Origin: Bacteroidota bacterium
Lineage (GTDB): Bacteria; Bacteroidota; Bacteroidia; Chitinophagales; BACL12
Length of the DNA: 64,000 nucleotides
Assembly: GCA_016706255.1 (NCBI GenBank)
Contig: JADJJZ010000029.1
Location: forward strand, 62,001-126,000
Direction: 5' to 3'
The notes beneath the pieces were generated by a model. It did no database searches, was not told the origin of the DNA, and worked only from the letters and a program-made list of their open reading frames with translations. Positions 7,076 through 16,982 of the stretch are shown here, in pieces. Both the position numbers and the translations under genes were made by a program. Position 1 is the first letter of the stretch. Each line of letters begins with the position of its first letter.

Positions 7076-9334
7076 TTATTTCATCCATTTTCTCAACATT
7101 ATTGGCAATAAATATACATCAGGCCATACTGCAGAAAACAGTGTAATCCCCGTCAATAACCCAATATTAAAGGTTGCCGCAGTGGGAGAGAGCATCAAAA
7201 TCATAAAACCAAAAAACAATATCACCGACATAATAAACACAGCCTTTCCCGTTTCTTCAAAAGTATTGCGAATAGCCGTTTCTACATCGTAACCTTTTTG
7301 TCGCTCGATTTTGAATTTCGATAGAAAATGTATGGTGTCATCTACAGCAATACCATAAGAAATACCAAATATTATTGAGGTTGGCGCATCGAGTTCTATC
7401 TTGAGTAATCCCATTATTCCGGCACATACGGCAAGTGGAATTACATTCGGAATGATACTGATTACAACCATTTTCCAGTCTCTAAACATAAACGCCATTA
7501 CAATGCCGATACATAAAAATGCAAGCAATACCCCACTGATAATATTACTGCGCAAATATTGGGTGTTTTTATCGAAAATGATTCCGGTTCCGGTTATCGT
7601 AAACTGCACCTTATTTTTATCTGTTTTTGTATCAATAAAATTGCGAATCGATTCCTGAACAACTCTTATACTGTCAGTACCTGCATCACTTAAAAATGAA
7701 CTTAACCGACCATATTTTTTATCTTCAGAAATCAATAAATTCATTTCTGTTAATTTCACTTTCGACAAATCCCTGGTATATCGGTTAATGGTATTGGTAT
7801 CTTCCGGCAAAACATATTCGGCAGGATTATCACCATTATAAGCACGATTCATACTTTTGTAAATCATGGTTACACTTTGTAAGCCGTTAACAATATCAAA
7901 TTGTTTTACATAATTTTCAACCTTATTAATTTCCTGCAAAACGGTAGCATCAGTAATTTGATATCCGGGTTGAGCAACTGCTGCAATTTCCATTGGGCGA
8001 AATCCGTTAAAATTAGCTTCAAAGAAATGAAAATCACGGGTCACGGTTTGGTTTTCCGGCATACCTGCTTCCAAATGTATATCGGTGCTAATTTGTGTAA
8101 TGCCATATGTAAAAATTAACAAGACTACGCTGCTGATAAATAATATACGTCGCGGATAATTTTTACCCGATTGATAAATAAATTCCAGAAACTGATTCCA
8201 GTTTTTTGTTTCCTTTACTTTATTACTGTCTAATTGCTCAAGTGAAAATAATTTTAATAAAGGGCTGATAAAAAATAAAACAACTACGTATACAATTAAT
8301 ACACCAAGGCCGGATAAAATTCCGAAAAATTGTATTGGCGGCACATTAGATGTTAACATCGTGGCAAACCCGATTGCTGAGGTAACTGCAGTTAAAAATG
8401 TGGCAAACCCAATGTCTGATAACGTGCGATATAATGCAATGTTTTTATTACTGTTTTTTCTTAATTCTACGATGTATTTTCCAATAAAATGTACTGCATC
8501 CGATATGCCGACAATAATGATTACTATTGGAAATAATGTGCTCATAACATTCTGTTCAATGCCAGATGCACCTAAGATTCCGGTGAATACAATCAAGGCT
8601 ACACCAACAGTTAACATGGCCACAAAAACACACCAGAATTTCCTGAACATCAAGTATGTGACTAACCCGACAAGCAAAAAACTAAGTAATGCATATAAGG
8701 TAAATTCTTTTTGTTGTATTTTAATTAATTCTACCTGGAAATTTGATTTACCCAATAAATGATAATCTTTTAAATTTTCGGTTCGCATGATATCATGCAC
8801 GGCATTAACAAGATGTTCAGATTCGGCTTGCGAAAGTGTATCATTTGTTTTTACCATAATGACTGTTGTGGTAAAATCTTCCGAAATTAATTTACCGGTA
8901 ATACGTTCATCTAATGTTAACCGCGAACTGTCATTTTCATAACGTTCAGGTTCATTAATGTGTAAAGCAGGATAATCAACAAAACCAAAAGGCGATTTAA
9001 TTACATAATTAAAATTAGTTATCGAATACACCCTTTCCGCCTCATTAATCCGATTTATTTTTTTTGTAGCACTGTCTAAACGAACCAAAAAATCTTGATT
9101 AAAAATACCGGTTTCGGGTTTAAATCCTACCAATAAAAAATTGTCATCATGTTCAAATTTTTCTCTGAATAAATAATAAAAGTCCAGGTCTTTATCTCCC
9201 TTTGGAAAAAAATCTTCATAATCATATGAAAACTTAAGTTGGAAAGTAAAATAAACCGATAAACCCACCAAAATTGCAAATATGCCTAATGCATATTTTG
9301 GTTTCATAGCCGCTACAAGTTTCCAGATATTCAT
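7076..9334 (-). CDS. RND-superfamily (MMPL-type) membrane exporter
   Basis: 752 residues with about 12 membrane helices in the RND pattern: one helix near residues 13-31, a large periplasmic domain, five or six helices (about 212-385), a second periplasmic domain and a final helix bundle (about 600-745). Repeated motifs at the start of helix 4 of each half (GISDAVHFIGKYI and GISYGIAVDDTIHFLSKF) carry the acidic residues expected for proton relay. At this length it belongs to the MMPL/Patched-like subgroup rather than the 1000-residue AcrB type, so it probably works without the classical adaptor and outer-membrane channel. Such proteins export lipids, hopanoids or other hydrophobic compounds; the substrate here cannot be inferred. 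No transporter partners adjoin it. Confidence 0.88.
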   Translation of the reverse strand: MNIWKLVAAMKPKYALGIFAILVGLSVYFTFQLKFSYDYEDFFPKGDKDLDFYYLFREKFEHDDNFLLVGFKPETGIFNQDFLVRLDSATKKINRINEAERVYSITNFNYVIKSPFGFVDYPALHINEPERYENDSSRLTLDERITGKLISEDFTTTVIMVKTNDTLSQAESEHLVNAVHDIMRTENLKDYHLLGKSNFQVELIKIQQKEFTLYALLSFLLVGLVTYLMFRKFWCVFVAMLTVGVALIVFTGILGASGIEQNVMSTLFPIVIIIVGISDAVHFIGKYIVELRKNSNKNIALYRTLSDIGFATFLTAVTSAIGFATMLTSNVPPIQFFGILSGLGVLIVYVVVLFFISPLLKLFSLEQLDSNKVKETKNWNQFLEFIYQSGKNYPRRILFISSVVLLIFTYGITQISTDIHLEAGMPENQTVTRDFHFFEANFNGFRPMEIAAVAQPGYQITDATVLQEINKVENYVKQFDIVNGLQSVTMIYKSMNRAYNGDNPAEYVLPEDTNTINRYTRDLSKVKLTEMNLLISEDKKYGRLSSFLSDAGTDSIRVVQESIRNFIDTKTDKNKVQFTITGTGIIFDKNTQYLRSNIISGVLLAFLCIGIVMAFMFRDWKMVVISIIPNVIPLAVCAGIMGLLKIELDAPTSIIFGISYGIAVDDTIHFLSKFKIERQKGYDVETAIRNTFEETGKAVFIMSVILFFGFMILMLSPTAATFNIGLLTGITLFSAVWPDVYLLPIMLRKWMK

Positions 9335-9827
9335 ACTACTTTATAAAAATGTTTGGGTTAAAGCATATACTGGCATTACCAGTAACATGTAAATTGTTAA
9401 CTAAAATCGGCTCTTTGAGAAATGATTGCATGATAAGCTTCAAATTTGGTATGCGTTTACTTAATATTTTGTTTTTAGATGTGCATAAGTGCAAACAATT
9501 TGGGTTGCCGACCGTATTATCAGCAGCACAGTAAAATGGACAGTTATGAGCAGATAAAAAATGGAGATGTTCCCGGCGGAAGCGGACAACACATTTTGTA
9601 TGGGCGGAAGCTCGAATGTCAGACTATTGTAAATTAAAAATCGTTGCTTTACAGGCATAAAATTGATGATTATATTCGCCCTATATACGTTAAAAGGTTT
9701 GGAACTGTCTTTAACTAATGTCAATATTTGTGACATTGTTCATAACTGCACACTAAAAATTTGTATAATTTGTAACCAATACATACCTTTATAAGGAATT
9801 AATTTTTGCAAACAATAAAAACGAAAC
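9335..9827. other. Intergenic region, no gene recognised
   Basis: 493 bases between the divergent exporter and the small secreted-protein gene. Open frames here are short and compositionally poor, with no homology I recognise. A small perfect inverted repeat (AATGTCA at 9717-9723 with TGACATT at 9731-9737) lies about 90 bases before the next start and could be a regulator site, but nothing else supports this. Confidence 0.4.
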
Positions 9828-10223
9828 ATGCTTATGAAGCAATTATTACAAAAGCTTGCGTTTTCTCTCCTCCTTGTTTCGGCTGTAACCTTTACCACAT
9901 GGGCTCAAGCCCCTGCCAAAGGTAGTGCCGCCATAAACGGAGAAAATGTTATTACCCTTGACATTACCGAACCTTTAGTAGCAGAATACACCTTCTCAAT
10001 TGCTACCATGGGTTTCAAAGATGACGCAGCCGCAGAACGATTTTTCCTCCTCTGCAGAGACAATCTCATTACTTTTTCAGTAGATGTTGCCAAAAAAGAA
10101 GCTACTGTTCAATTACGATTAGAATCTACCGATCCGCGTGGTTGGGGTGTTGCTGAATACAATGCCTACTTTATCAAAGTTGCTGACCGCTATCGCCAGA
10201 TTCAGTCTGTCGTGAACCAATAA
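9828..10223 (+). CDS. Small secreted protein, unknown function
   Basis: 131 residues with a clear signal peptide (about 1-27, ending TTWAQ). ATG codons at 9828 and 9834 are both possible starts. The mature protein of about 105 residues shows an alternating strand/helix pattern (EYTFSIATMGF, AAAERFFLLCRDNL, ITFSVDVAKKEATVQL) resembling a ferredoxin-like fold of the HMA type, but without the metal-binding Cys pair; this is a weak structural guess. It ends 30 bases before the large type-B sorted adhesin in the same orientation, so they probably share a transcript, and it may accompany that protein. Confidence 0.6.
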   Translation: MLMKQLLQKLAFSLLLVSAVTFTTWAQAPAKGSAAINGENVITLDITEPLVAEYTFSIATMGFKDDAAAERFFLLCRDNLITFSVDVAKKEATVQLRLESTDPRGWGVAEYNAYFIKVADRYRQIQSVVNQ

Positions 10224-10253
10224 CCAATTATTTACAAATAAATTTTACTTGAA

Positions 10254-12419
10254 ATGCAAAGCAAAAGCTACTTTGTTTCGATTCTAATAGCGATTATCTT
10301 TTTGAGTTCTTATACAGTCACGGCCCAAATTGTAGGTCCAAACTGCTTTTTGAAGGGTTTATATGTTGAAGTCGGCATTAACACATGTGGAGCATTTGGT
10401 TCTAGTGTCGCTCCTCCTGCAGGATACCATCCCACTGAAGGTGGTTTAGGGTTTGTTGCTGATTGGGAATCTGACGGATGGGCAACAGGAACACCAATTT
10501 ATTGTGGTGACTACTTTGTTCCCGGAACTCCTGTTGAAGGCTGGCAAATTCAAATTGGTGCCAACGTTTGGACCAATACTGATCAAGGCTGTTCACCTTC
10601 TGATATACCGGGAGATGTAACTGATTATTCATTTGCAGGCGGTATTTATACCGGAACCTGGACAGGAAATATTACAACACCTACTGTTGATTTAGACGTT
10701 ACACAAATTACAACTTTACCTGAAGATAAGCTGTATTTTGTGACACGCATACTTTTATGTAACAATGGTGATGAGCCATTGGAGGATGTTTACTACAAAC
10801 GTAACGTTGACCCGGATAATGACCAGCCTTGGAGCGGTGATTATACTACGAGTAACGTAATTGTATACCAACCACCTGCGGACCCTGAAGCTTTAGTTAC
10901 TTCAGAAGGTTTAACCTACGGATGTTTCCTTGGTATTGGAGCACGTGATGAAAATGCTCGTGTTTCTTACGGTCTGTTTGCAACCAACGATGGTGACCCT
11001 AAAGATGTTTGGGATGCAACAGGCGGTTATACCGGAACCGGCTCAAATACAGATGATGAAGCTAACTCAATCGCATTTTATATACCTGTAATTAATCCTG
11101 GTGAGTGTAAATGCGTGGCTTTTGCTTATATCTTAAATGTTGATGACCTTGATGAAGCATTAGAAGCTACTGTTACCTATAACTTAACTGCTGATGATGT
11201 TACCGTTTCTTCGGGAGATACTGCTACAGTATGTAATCCGGGTGAAACAGTTGATTTATCAATATTAGGTGCTGATGATTATACCTGGACATGGACACCA
11301 TCTACAGGCTTAAGTGCAGACACAGGAATTAACGTAACCGCAACAGTAACTGAAACTACTACTTATACTATTACCGGTGTTGGCGGTTTTTGTGGAGATG
11401 CAACATTGACAATCACTGTTCAGGTTGATGAAAATGAATTTGCTGACGCAGGCGATGATGTTGAACTTTGTTTAGGCGAAACTACAGTACTTAGTGGCGA
11501 TGGCGGTGAGTTTGACAACCTTTATTCATGGTCGCCGGCTACATACCTTTCTTGTACAGATTGTCCTAACCCAACTGCAGATATTACAGTTGCCGGAACC
11601 TATACCTATACTTTAACAACTTATGATATATATAATTGTCCGGCTACCGATGAAATTACGGTGATCGTACATCCACTACCTGTAGTTGATGCAGGTGAAG
11701 ACGTTGACTTATGTCCGGAAGGTTCTATTCAACTTGAAGCAACAGGTGCTGTAGACTACGAATGGTCTCCTTCAACCGGTTTGAGTTGCTCTGATTGTCC
11801 TGATCCGGTTTGTACCGTAAACGATAATACAACTTATACTGTAACAGGAACCGATGAATTTGGTTGTGTTAATACTGACCAAATAGATGTAAGTGTATTC
11901 TCTACATTAGACATCCTGGTTACAGCTGATCCATCTACTATTGACTCATATCTTGGTGAAACTTCTCAACTGGAAGCTACAGGTGCTGAATCATATACAT
12001 GGACTCCTGCTTTCGGATTAAGTGGAACAGATATACCAAATCCAATTGCTGCTCCAAAAGATACGACTACCTATATTGTTACAGGTGTTGATGCTAATGG
12101 ATGTACAGATATAGATACGATTACCATTAATGTTATCGGTGAATTAACAGTTGGAATTCCTACTGCGTTTTCTCCAAATGGTGATGGCCATAACGATACA
12201 TGGGCTCCTCAATATTCCGGAAGCGGATTTATTCAGAGCTATTTGATATACAACCGTTATGGTGAATTGGTTTATTCAGGTGACGGCACATCACCGGGAT
12301 GGAATGGCGAATTTAATGGTAAAGCGCAGGGAATTGGAACATTTGTGGTAGTGATTAAGGCATATACCAGTTTAAATGAAGAACGATTCTCCAATGGAAA
12401 CTTTACATTGGTGCGTTAA
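10254..12419 (+). CDS. Large secreted adhesin-like protein with T9SS type B (gliding-motility-associated) C-terminal domain
   Basis: 721 residues. A signal peptide covers about residues 1-25 (ending VTAQ). The N-terminal domain of about 300 residues is conserved with the next gene and has CGDYFVPGTPVEGWQIQ, YFVTRILLCN, YKRNVDPDND and GARDENARVSYG. Four Ig/PKD-like repeats follow (about 315-620), each with a Gly-rich turn, a WSP or WTP motif and TTYT(I/V)TG. The last 85 residues begin with AFSPNGDGHNDTW and include YNRYGELVY and GWNG, the CHU_C-like domain that directs type B T9SS cargo. Such proteins are surface-attached or released, and adhesion is the usual inference. The N-terminal domain has no function I know. 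Confidence 0.85.
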   Translation: MQSKSYFVSILIAIIFLSSYTVTAQIVGPNCFLKGLYVEVGINTCGAFGSSVAPPAGYHPTEGGLGFVADWESDGWATGTPIYCGDYFVPGTPVEGWQIQIGANVWTNTDQGCSPSDIPGDVTDYSFAGGIYTGTWTGNITTPTVDLDVTQITTLPEDKLYFVTRILLCNNGDEPLEDVYYKRNVDPDNDQPWSGDYTTSNVIVYQPPADPEALVTSEGLTYGCFLGIGARDENARVSYGLFATNDGDPKDVWDATGGYTGTGSNTDDEANSIAFYIPVINPGECKCVAFAYILNVDDLDEALEATVTYNLTADDVTVSSGDTATVCNPGETVDLSILGADDYTWTWTPSTGLSADTGINVTATVTETTTYTITGVGGFCGDATLTITVQVDENEFADAGDDVELCLGETTVLSGDGGEFDNLYSWSPATYLSCTDCPNPTADITVAGTYTYTLTTYDIYNCPATDEITVIVHPLPVVDAGEDVDLCPEGSIQLEATGAVDYEWSPSTGLSCSDCPDPVCTVNDNTTYTVTGTDEFGCVNTDQIDVSVFSTLDILVTADPSTIDSYLGETSQLEATGAESYTWTPAFGLSGTDIPNPIAAPKDTTTYIVTGVDANGCTDIDTITINVIGELTVGIPTAFSPNGDGHNDTWAPQYSGSGFIQSYLIYNRYGELVYSGDGTSPGWNGEFNGKAQGIGTFVVVIKAYTSLNEERFSNGNFTLVR

Positions 12420-12460
12420 AATTTTGATTTTGAATAGACAAACCAAAATATATTAAACAT

Positions 12461-12512
12461 AAACAGGAATAAGTGGTTTATCATCAAAACGATAAACTAC
12501 TTATTCCCGTTT
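12461..12512. other. Long hairpin between two adhesin paralogs
   Basis: A 22-base arm (12461-12482) pairs with 12491-12512 with only one mismatch (A with C) and one G-T wobble, around an 8-base loop. It could terminate the upstream transcript, but the sequence after it (TTATATAAAG on the plus strand) lacks a clean T tract. It might equally be an RNA stabiliser or processing site. Confidence 0.6.
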
Positions 12513-12536
12513 ATATAAAGTAACACTGAATTAATA

Positions 12537-12968
12537 ATGAGACACCTACACAAACTCCTCCTGTTGATACTGATAGCAATATCGGTAACGGCAAATGCCC
12601 AAATTGTAGGGGCAAATGCTTTTATGAAGGGTAACTTCGTGGAAGTTGGCGTGAACACCTGCGGGGCTTATGGCTCAAACGCATCACCACCGGCCGGCTA
12701 CCATCCGAATGTTTTCTCCGGATTAGGTTTCGTTGCAGATTCTGACATGGATGGCTGGGCTGTTGGCTCACCTTTCGCCTATTGCGGCGATTACTTCGTT
12801 CCCGGTGCTCCGGTTGAAGGATGGCAAATCCAAGTTGGTGCAAGCGTTTATACCAATACCGACCAATATTGCTCCCCAACAAATATTCCCGGTGGCGTAA
12901 CTTCTTATGACTACACGGGTGGTACATATACCGTTGTTTGGGAAGGTAACTTGGCCGCTGAAGATTAA
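12537..12968 (+). pseudogene. N-terminal fragment of a second type-B sorted adhesin, ended by an in-frame TAA
   Basis: 143 residues: a signal peptide (about 1-22, ending TANAQ) and the first part of the same N-terminal domain as the gene at 10254, including CGDYFVPGAPVEGWQIQ. The frame ends at TAA (12966-12968), after ED and before SVTQTTTLPEDK. The paralog reads VDLDVTQITTLPEDK here, so a Leu codon (TTA) is the likely original and one base differs. Coding resumes in the same frame immediately afterwards. This could be a real nonsense mutation or a base-calling error. Confidence 0.7.
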
Positions 12969-14252
12969 TCTGTAACACAAACTACCACTTTACCTGAAGA
13001 CAAACGTTATTTTGTTACCCGCATTTTAATTTGTAACGATGGTCCAACCGACCTTACTGATGTTTACTATAAAAGAAATGTTGACCCTGATAATGAAGCT
13101 GCATGGGATTGGGCAGGATATACTACCGATAATGATATCGTATTTAACCCGCCAACTGACCCGGATGCTTTAGTTACCGCTGTGGGTTCATCAATGGGTT
13201 GTTACCTCGGTATGGGCGCTCGTGATGAAAATGCACGTGTGTCTTGGGGTTGTTTCGGAACAATGGATGGTACACCTGAACAAGCCTGGACCGGCGCATC
13301 AGTTTGCCCTTGGTCAGGTGGTTATTCACTTACAGGTTCTTCAACAGGTGACTTTGGAACACAAGTAACATTTAAAATTCCTTTAATTGCAGCAGGCGAA
13401 TGTCAATGTATTGCCTTTGCTTATATCCTCGACGCTGATGATTTAGACGAAGCATTGGATGCAACTTCTGCAATTGGTGTTGCTGCCGATGGTATCGATA
13501 TTTCAGCTGAAGGCGTTACGTTAATTTGTCCCGGTGATTCTGTTGACCTCAATATTATTGATGGCGGCGGTTACGACTGGACATGGTCACCATCTGATGG
13601 CTTAAGTGCTACAGTTGGAGATACTGTTTCTGCATCACCTTCAGTTACTACTACTTACCTTGCCGTTGGTGTTGGTATTTGCGGTACAATTGAACGTGAA
13701 GTAACCGTGCAAGTTCCACCTTCTCCGGTTGCAAATGCAGGTCCTGATAAAGATGTTTGTCCTGGCGACACTGTACACCTCGAAGGTAGCGGTGGCGTTT
13801 CATACTTATGGTCACCTCCGGTTTATTTAGATGATGATACTATCGCAAATCCTGCTGTTCAGGGTCCGCTTACAAATATGTTTTATCAGTTAACCGTATT
13901 TGATTCAAACGGCTGTCCTGATGTGGATGATGTAAATGTATTTTTACGCGTATTACCTGATGTATATGCAGGTGAAGATCAATATATGGTGGATGGCGGT
14001 TTTGCACAATTAAATGCATCCGGTGCATTAACCTATACATGGACACCTGAAGATTTCTTATCTAATCCAATAATTCCGGATCCTACAGCTTATCCTGAGG
14101 ATACCACTATTTATTATGTTACCGGTGTTGATCAATATGGTTGTGAGAATACAGACTCAGTTACAGTATTTGTATTACCTCAAACCATAATTGCATCACC
14201 TACTGCATTTACACCAAACGGTGATGGATTAAATGATACAAACCGATTTTAA
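12969..14252 (+). pseudogene. Main body of the broken second adhesin (start lost by upstream stop, ended by frameshift)
   Basis: The frame continues directly from the TAA, completes the N-terminal domain (YFVTRILICN, KRNVDPDNE, GARDENARVSWG) and carries three Ig/PKD-like repeats with WSP/WTP motifs. A possible internal start (GTG at 13173 or ATG at 13182) would give at most 360 residues with no signal peptide. It then enters the type B sorting domain at AFTPNGDGLNDT and stops at 14250-14252, eight codons into that domain. The remaining part lies in another frame. No functional secreted product is expected from this piece. Confidence 0.75.
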
Positions 14253-14455
14253 TTGGTATTGGTGAAATTACTTACTTCTCAATTTACAATCGTTGGGGTG
14301 AATTAGTTTATGAAACAGCTGACCCTACAGTTGGTTGGGATGGAACTGAATCTTCAAACGAACAGGAAGTTGGTAACTATGTTGTATTAATCAGAGGTTT
14401 AGATGCCTTCGGTGTTGAAATTACGAAGTCATCGATGGTCTTATTAATGAGATAA
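14243..14455 (+). pseudogene. Out-of-frame end of the second adhesin's T9SS type B sorting domain
   Basis: In this frame the sequence reads PILIGIGEITYFSIYNRWG, then ELVYET, VGWDGT and NYVVLIRGLDAFG, and ends in MVLLMR, matching the end of CHU_C-like sorting domains and the gene at 10254. It joins the preceding frame at about 14240, where ACAAACCG would be in frame with one more A (ACA AAA CCG). It has no start codon of its own. Confidence 0.8.
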
Positions 14456-14475
14456 TTTCAATTTTAAAATAAATT

Positions 14476-14509
14476 AAAAGGCGCATGAGTTTGTTCATGC
14501 GCCTTTTTT
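14476..14509. terminator. Bidirectional terminator between convergent genes
   Basis: A 13-bp perfect stem (AAAAGGCGCATGA at 14476-14488 with TCATGCGCCTTTT at 14495-14507) has a 6-base loop, with T runs on both strands. It serves the broken adhesin on the plus strand and probably the ChaN-like gene on the minus strand. Confidence 0.9.
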
Positions 14510-14536
14510 ATTGCTATCATCAATTAAATTTTTTAA

Positions 14537-15451
14537 TTAATCAAATGACTTCGGGATATTCGGATCAGTGATAATAATATAATCACCTTGCTGTAAAAAT
14601 TTACTCCAGTCAACATTTGGAAATGAAGCATCAGGACCGGATGAGATTACGAGTGTTCTAATTTTCGGATTATAATTTTTTAATTGTGCTACAACGGCAA
14701 ATCGTTCATCACTGTGAAAACGACCATTAACTTGTAATACTTTATTGCCCTTGTGTTTTTTGTAATATTTTGCAATTGAATAAGCCATTGTTGCATCCCA
14801 TAACGACTGGCTTTGAATAAAATTAAATCCGCCCATAGCAGCAGCAGTTTTTTTACCTGTTGCAGAATCTACTGATACTTCCATCATAAATAATTCAGTC
14901 AATTTATCATAATAAGCACCGCTTGCAGTATCATAGGGCAGGGGAGCCATAAAATCTTTAGAGGCATCAGGTAATGCCATTAATGCAGCCTGACCTTTTC
15001 TTCCAACCAAATTGGTATATCTCCCTGCAGCATTCGCACAAATAACATTCAGTTTTTTTGATTTTGCAAACTCAACCATTGGTCGATAGTCATCATAATT
15101 ACTCCAAACACGCGCTTCTTTCACAAAGTTTTTCTCACGGATATCACTTGTCAAATATTCATCCATAATCGGTTGTACATCGCGCTCAAACATTTCTAGT
15201 GATAGCGTAGTTTTATTGCCATAAACCTGATACATCGATTCAAGGAATTTATTTTCTAAATAATGTGCAACTGAGTCATCATGTTCTTCTCCAAAAAATA
15301 ATACATCATAATTTTTCATGGCCGCAACAACATCTTCAACTGTAACCTCACGCGTTTGTTTTACATCATAAATCCTGTAATTTCCGGGACCAACTTGAGC
15401 ATAACTTATAAAACTAACTGATACTAAAAACGAAATAAATAATAGTCGCAT
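14537..15451 (-). CDS. ChaN-family exported protein (haem-binding/Tiki superfamily)
   Basis: 304 residues with a signal peptide (about 1-18, ending SYAQ). ChaN signatures are visible: VLFFGEEHDDSVAH near residue 50, LSLEMFERDVQPIMDEYL, an ARVWSNYDDYRPMVEFAK segment, and VNGRFHSDERFAV near the C-terminus, which carries conserved His and Arg. The family (PF04187) includes haem-binding lipoproteins linked to iron uptake in Campylobacter, and is related by fold to the Tiki/TraB proteases and EreA; activity in this branch is unproven. The predicted location is periplasm or outer surface. The lipoprotein gene at 15472-16224 is 20 bases upstream in the same orientation, so a two-gene transcript is likely. 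Confidence 0.85.
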   Translation of the reverse strand: MRLLFISFLVSVSFISYAQVGPGNYRIYDVKQTREVTVEDVVAAMKNYDVLFFGEEHDDSVAHYLENKFLESMYQVYGNKTTLSLEMFERDVQPIMDEYLTSDIREKNFVKEARVWSNYDDYRPMVEFAKSKKLNVICANAAGRYTNLVGRKGQAALMALPDASKDFMAPLPYDTASGAYYDKLTELFMMEVSVDSATGKKTAAAMGGFNFIQSQSLWDATMAYSIAKYYKKHKGNKVLQVNGRFHSDERFAVVAQLKNYNPKIRTLVISSGPDASFPNVDWSKFLQQGDYIIITDPNIPKSFD

Positions 15452-15471
15452 AATAAATATTGATTAAAGGG

Positions 15472-16224
15472 TTATCGGGTTTTTCTTAATAAATCTTTGG
15501 TTTGTGTATCAAAAATTTCGGTAGCTTTTTCAGGAGCATCCAATTTCATTTGCAAAAAGTTTGTTTCATCAGCAGGGGTAAATAACTTATCCTGATTATT
15601 ATCTACAATTGTTTTTATCAAGATGGTATTTACCGATTTGTAATAAAAGTAATCGATAAATTTTTCATCCGGTGGTGTAATCTTATGCAGGTTTTGACCA
15701 TGCAAGTCAGATACATACAACATTACAGGGTCATCATCGGTATACAGACTGTCCTGATTATAGTCCTGCGCAACAACTCTATAAAAAATTAAAGGATTGG
15801 CAAATTCTTTATGTAATGCAAACGATAAAATATGCAGTGTGTCTTTTAATAAAGGATAACTTTCTCCCGTTAGCAGATTATAAAATAGGATGTTATTGAT
15901 ATCGAATGTTTGAATATCATTATTTATATATTCAACAGATGCATACTTATCGTTGAAAGCACTTACATTCAAGTCAAAGGCAAGCATGTTCTTTTTATTC
16001 ATCTCCAAATCATTTTCAAATTCTTCAGGGTTTTCGTAAACAATAGGGTTGTAATTGCTACCAATTGGAAACAACAAAATATTTTCAACACCATAATCAA
16101 AAGGGTCGCCTATAATTAGTGATGAAGATGATGACTTAGCTGTTTTTTTTAGTGTTGGATTTTTGTCTTTACATCCGGCAGTAATAAAGAATAACGCCGA
16201 CAGGCAGAATAAAAGATTTTTCAT
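15472..16224 (-). CDS. Predicted lipoprotein, unknown function
   Basis: 250 residues from the ATG at 16224, chosen because it directly precedes a lipoprotein signal (LLFCLSALFFITAGC, Cys at 17). A longer frame upstream adds 16 residues that fit no signal. After a Ser-rich linker the mature protein has repeated strand patterns (YASVEYINND, NILFYNLLTGE, LMYVSDL-type) that look like propeller blades, with DDDPVMLYVSDLHGQNL resembling a TolB/WD-like blade. This fold is a guess. The gene precedes the ChaN-like gene and is probably co-transcribed with it. Confidence 0.65.
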   Translation of the reverse strand: MKNLLFCLSALFFITAGCKDKNPTLKKTAKSSSSSLIIGDPFDYGVENILLFPIGSNYNPIVYENPEEFENDLEMNKKNMLAFDLNVSAFNDKYASVEYINNDIQTFDINNILFYNLLTGESYPLLKDTLHILSFALHKEFANPLIFYRVVAQDYNQDSLYTDDDPVMLYVSDLHGQNLHKITPPDEKFIDYFYYKSVNTILIKTIVDNNQDKLFTPADETNFLQMKLDAPEKATEIFDTQTKDLLRKTR

Positions 16225-16319
16225 GGTTAGCTGTTTGATGGCGAATATAGTCGTAAACATGCAATTTAACAAGAACTAAACCATGTATTAACGCAGTTGA
16301 TGCGGGTGACTACTGCTTT

Positions 16320-16892
16320 TTATAAAATTTCCAACTGATATTTATCCAGCAGGTTCAATACTGCGGGGTAAGCAAATTTGGCCTTATAAATATGGTTGTT
16401 ATCAGGATTAATGGAATAATTAACGGCACTGCTCAAATCAGCCTTTTCTAATATGGTATTATCAAACAGGGCTAAATGTAAATCACAGTTTCGAAAAATT
16501 GCACCTGTAAGGTCTGCTTCAGTAAAATCTACTTCTGTGAGGTTACAATCTACAAATGGCATTTTTTTTATTTTCAACCTATAAAAAGAACTCAGATTTA
16601 ATGAGCATCCTTCAAAAGTAGCCTCAAATAAAAACGTATTACACTGATCGAAACGAATGCCCAGCATCTTACAATTTTTAAAGGCTACGGTTTTAATAGC
16701 AGTTTTGTTGAGGTTAGCCAAACTCAAATTACAATCTTCAAAAACACAATCGGTAAAACTGCTTCCGGAAATATCACAACCTGAAAAATTACATCCGTTG
16801 AAGGTGCAGGTATCATAATTACCTGATTCAAATATTTCACCGGTATAATCCTTTTTATCAAAACCAATTGAATCAAAAAATGCTGTTGCCAT
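16320..16892 (-). CDS. Pentapeptide-repeat protein, Qnr/McbG-like
   Basis: 190 residues without signal peptide. The body consists of pentapeptide repeats of the A(D/N)LxX type: CTFNGCNFSGCDISGSSF, CVFEDCNLSLANL, and TEVDFTEADLTGAIFRNC. These fold as a right-handed quadrilateral beta-helix. The C-terminal part (SINPDNNHIYKAKFAYPAVLNLLDKYQLEI) resembles that of Qnr/McbG-type proteins, which protect DNA gyrase by mimicking DNA. Chromosomal homologues are widespread, and this does not by itself indicate quinolone resistance. It is a single gene, downstream of the MopE-repeat gene's terminator. Confidence 0.85.
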   Translation of the reverse strand: MATAFFDSIGFDKKDYTGEIFESGNYDTCTFNGCNFSGCDISGSSFTDCVFEDCNLSLANLNKTAIKTVAFKNCKMLGIRFDQCNTFLFEATFEGCSLNLSSFYRLKIKKMPFVDCNLTEVDFTEADLTGAIFRNCDLHLALFDNTILEKADLSSAVNYSINPDNNHIYKAKFAYPAVLNLLDKYQLEIL

Positions 16893-16934
16893 TAGTTTTT
16901 ATTTTATGGTAAAAATAAACCATTTCAAAAGGGC

Positions 16935-16966
16935 AAAAAAAACCTTCCGGTAAAAGGAAGGTTTTT
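16935..16966 (-). terminator. Terminator of the MopE-repeat gene
   Basis: An 11-bp stem (AAAAACCTTCC at 16938-16948 with GGAAGGTTTTT at 16956-16966) has a 7-base loop; on the minus strand it runs into a T tract. It lies 17 bases after the stop of the surface-protein gene. Confidence 0.9.
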
Positions 16967-16982
16967 GTTAAAATGGAACTAA

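Noticed and set aside
9461..9736. 91-residue minus-strand frame in the gap upstream of the small secreted-protein gene
   Set aside because: No recognisable domain, composition like chance AT-rich sequence, and no plausible promoter.
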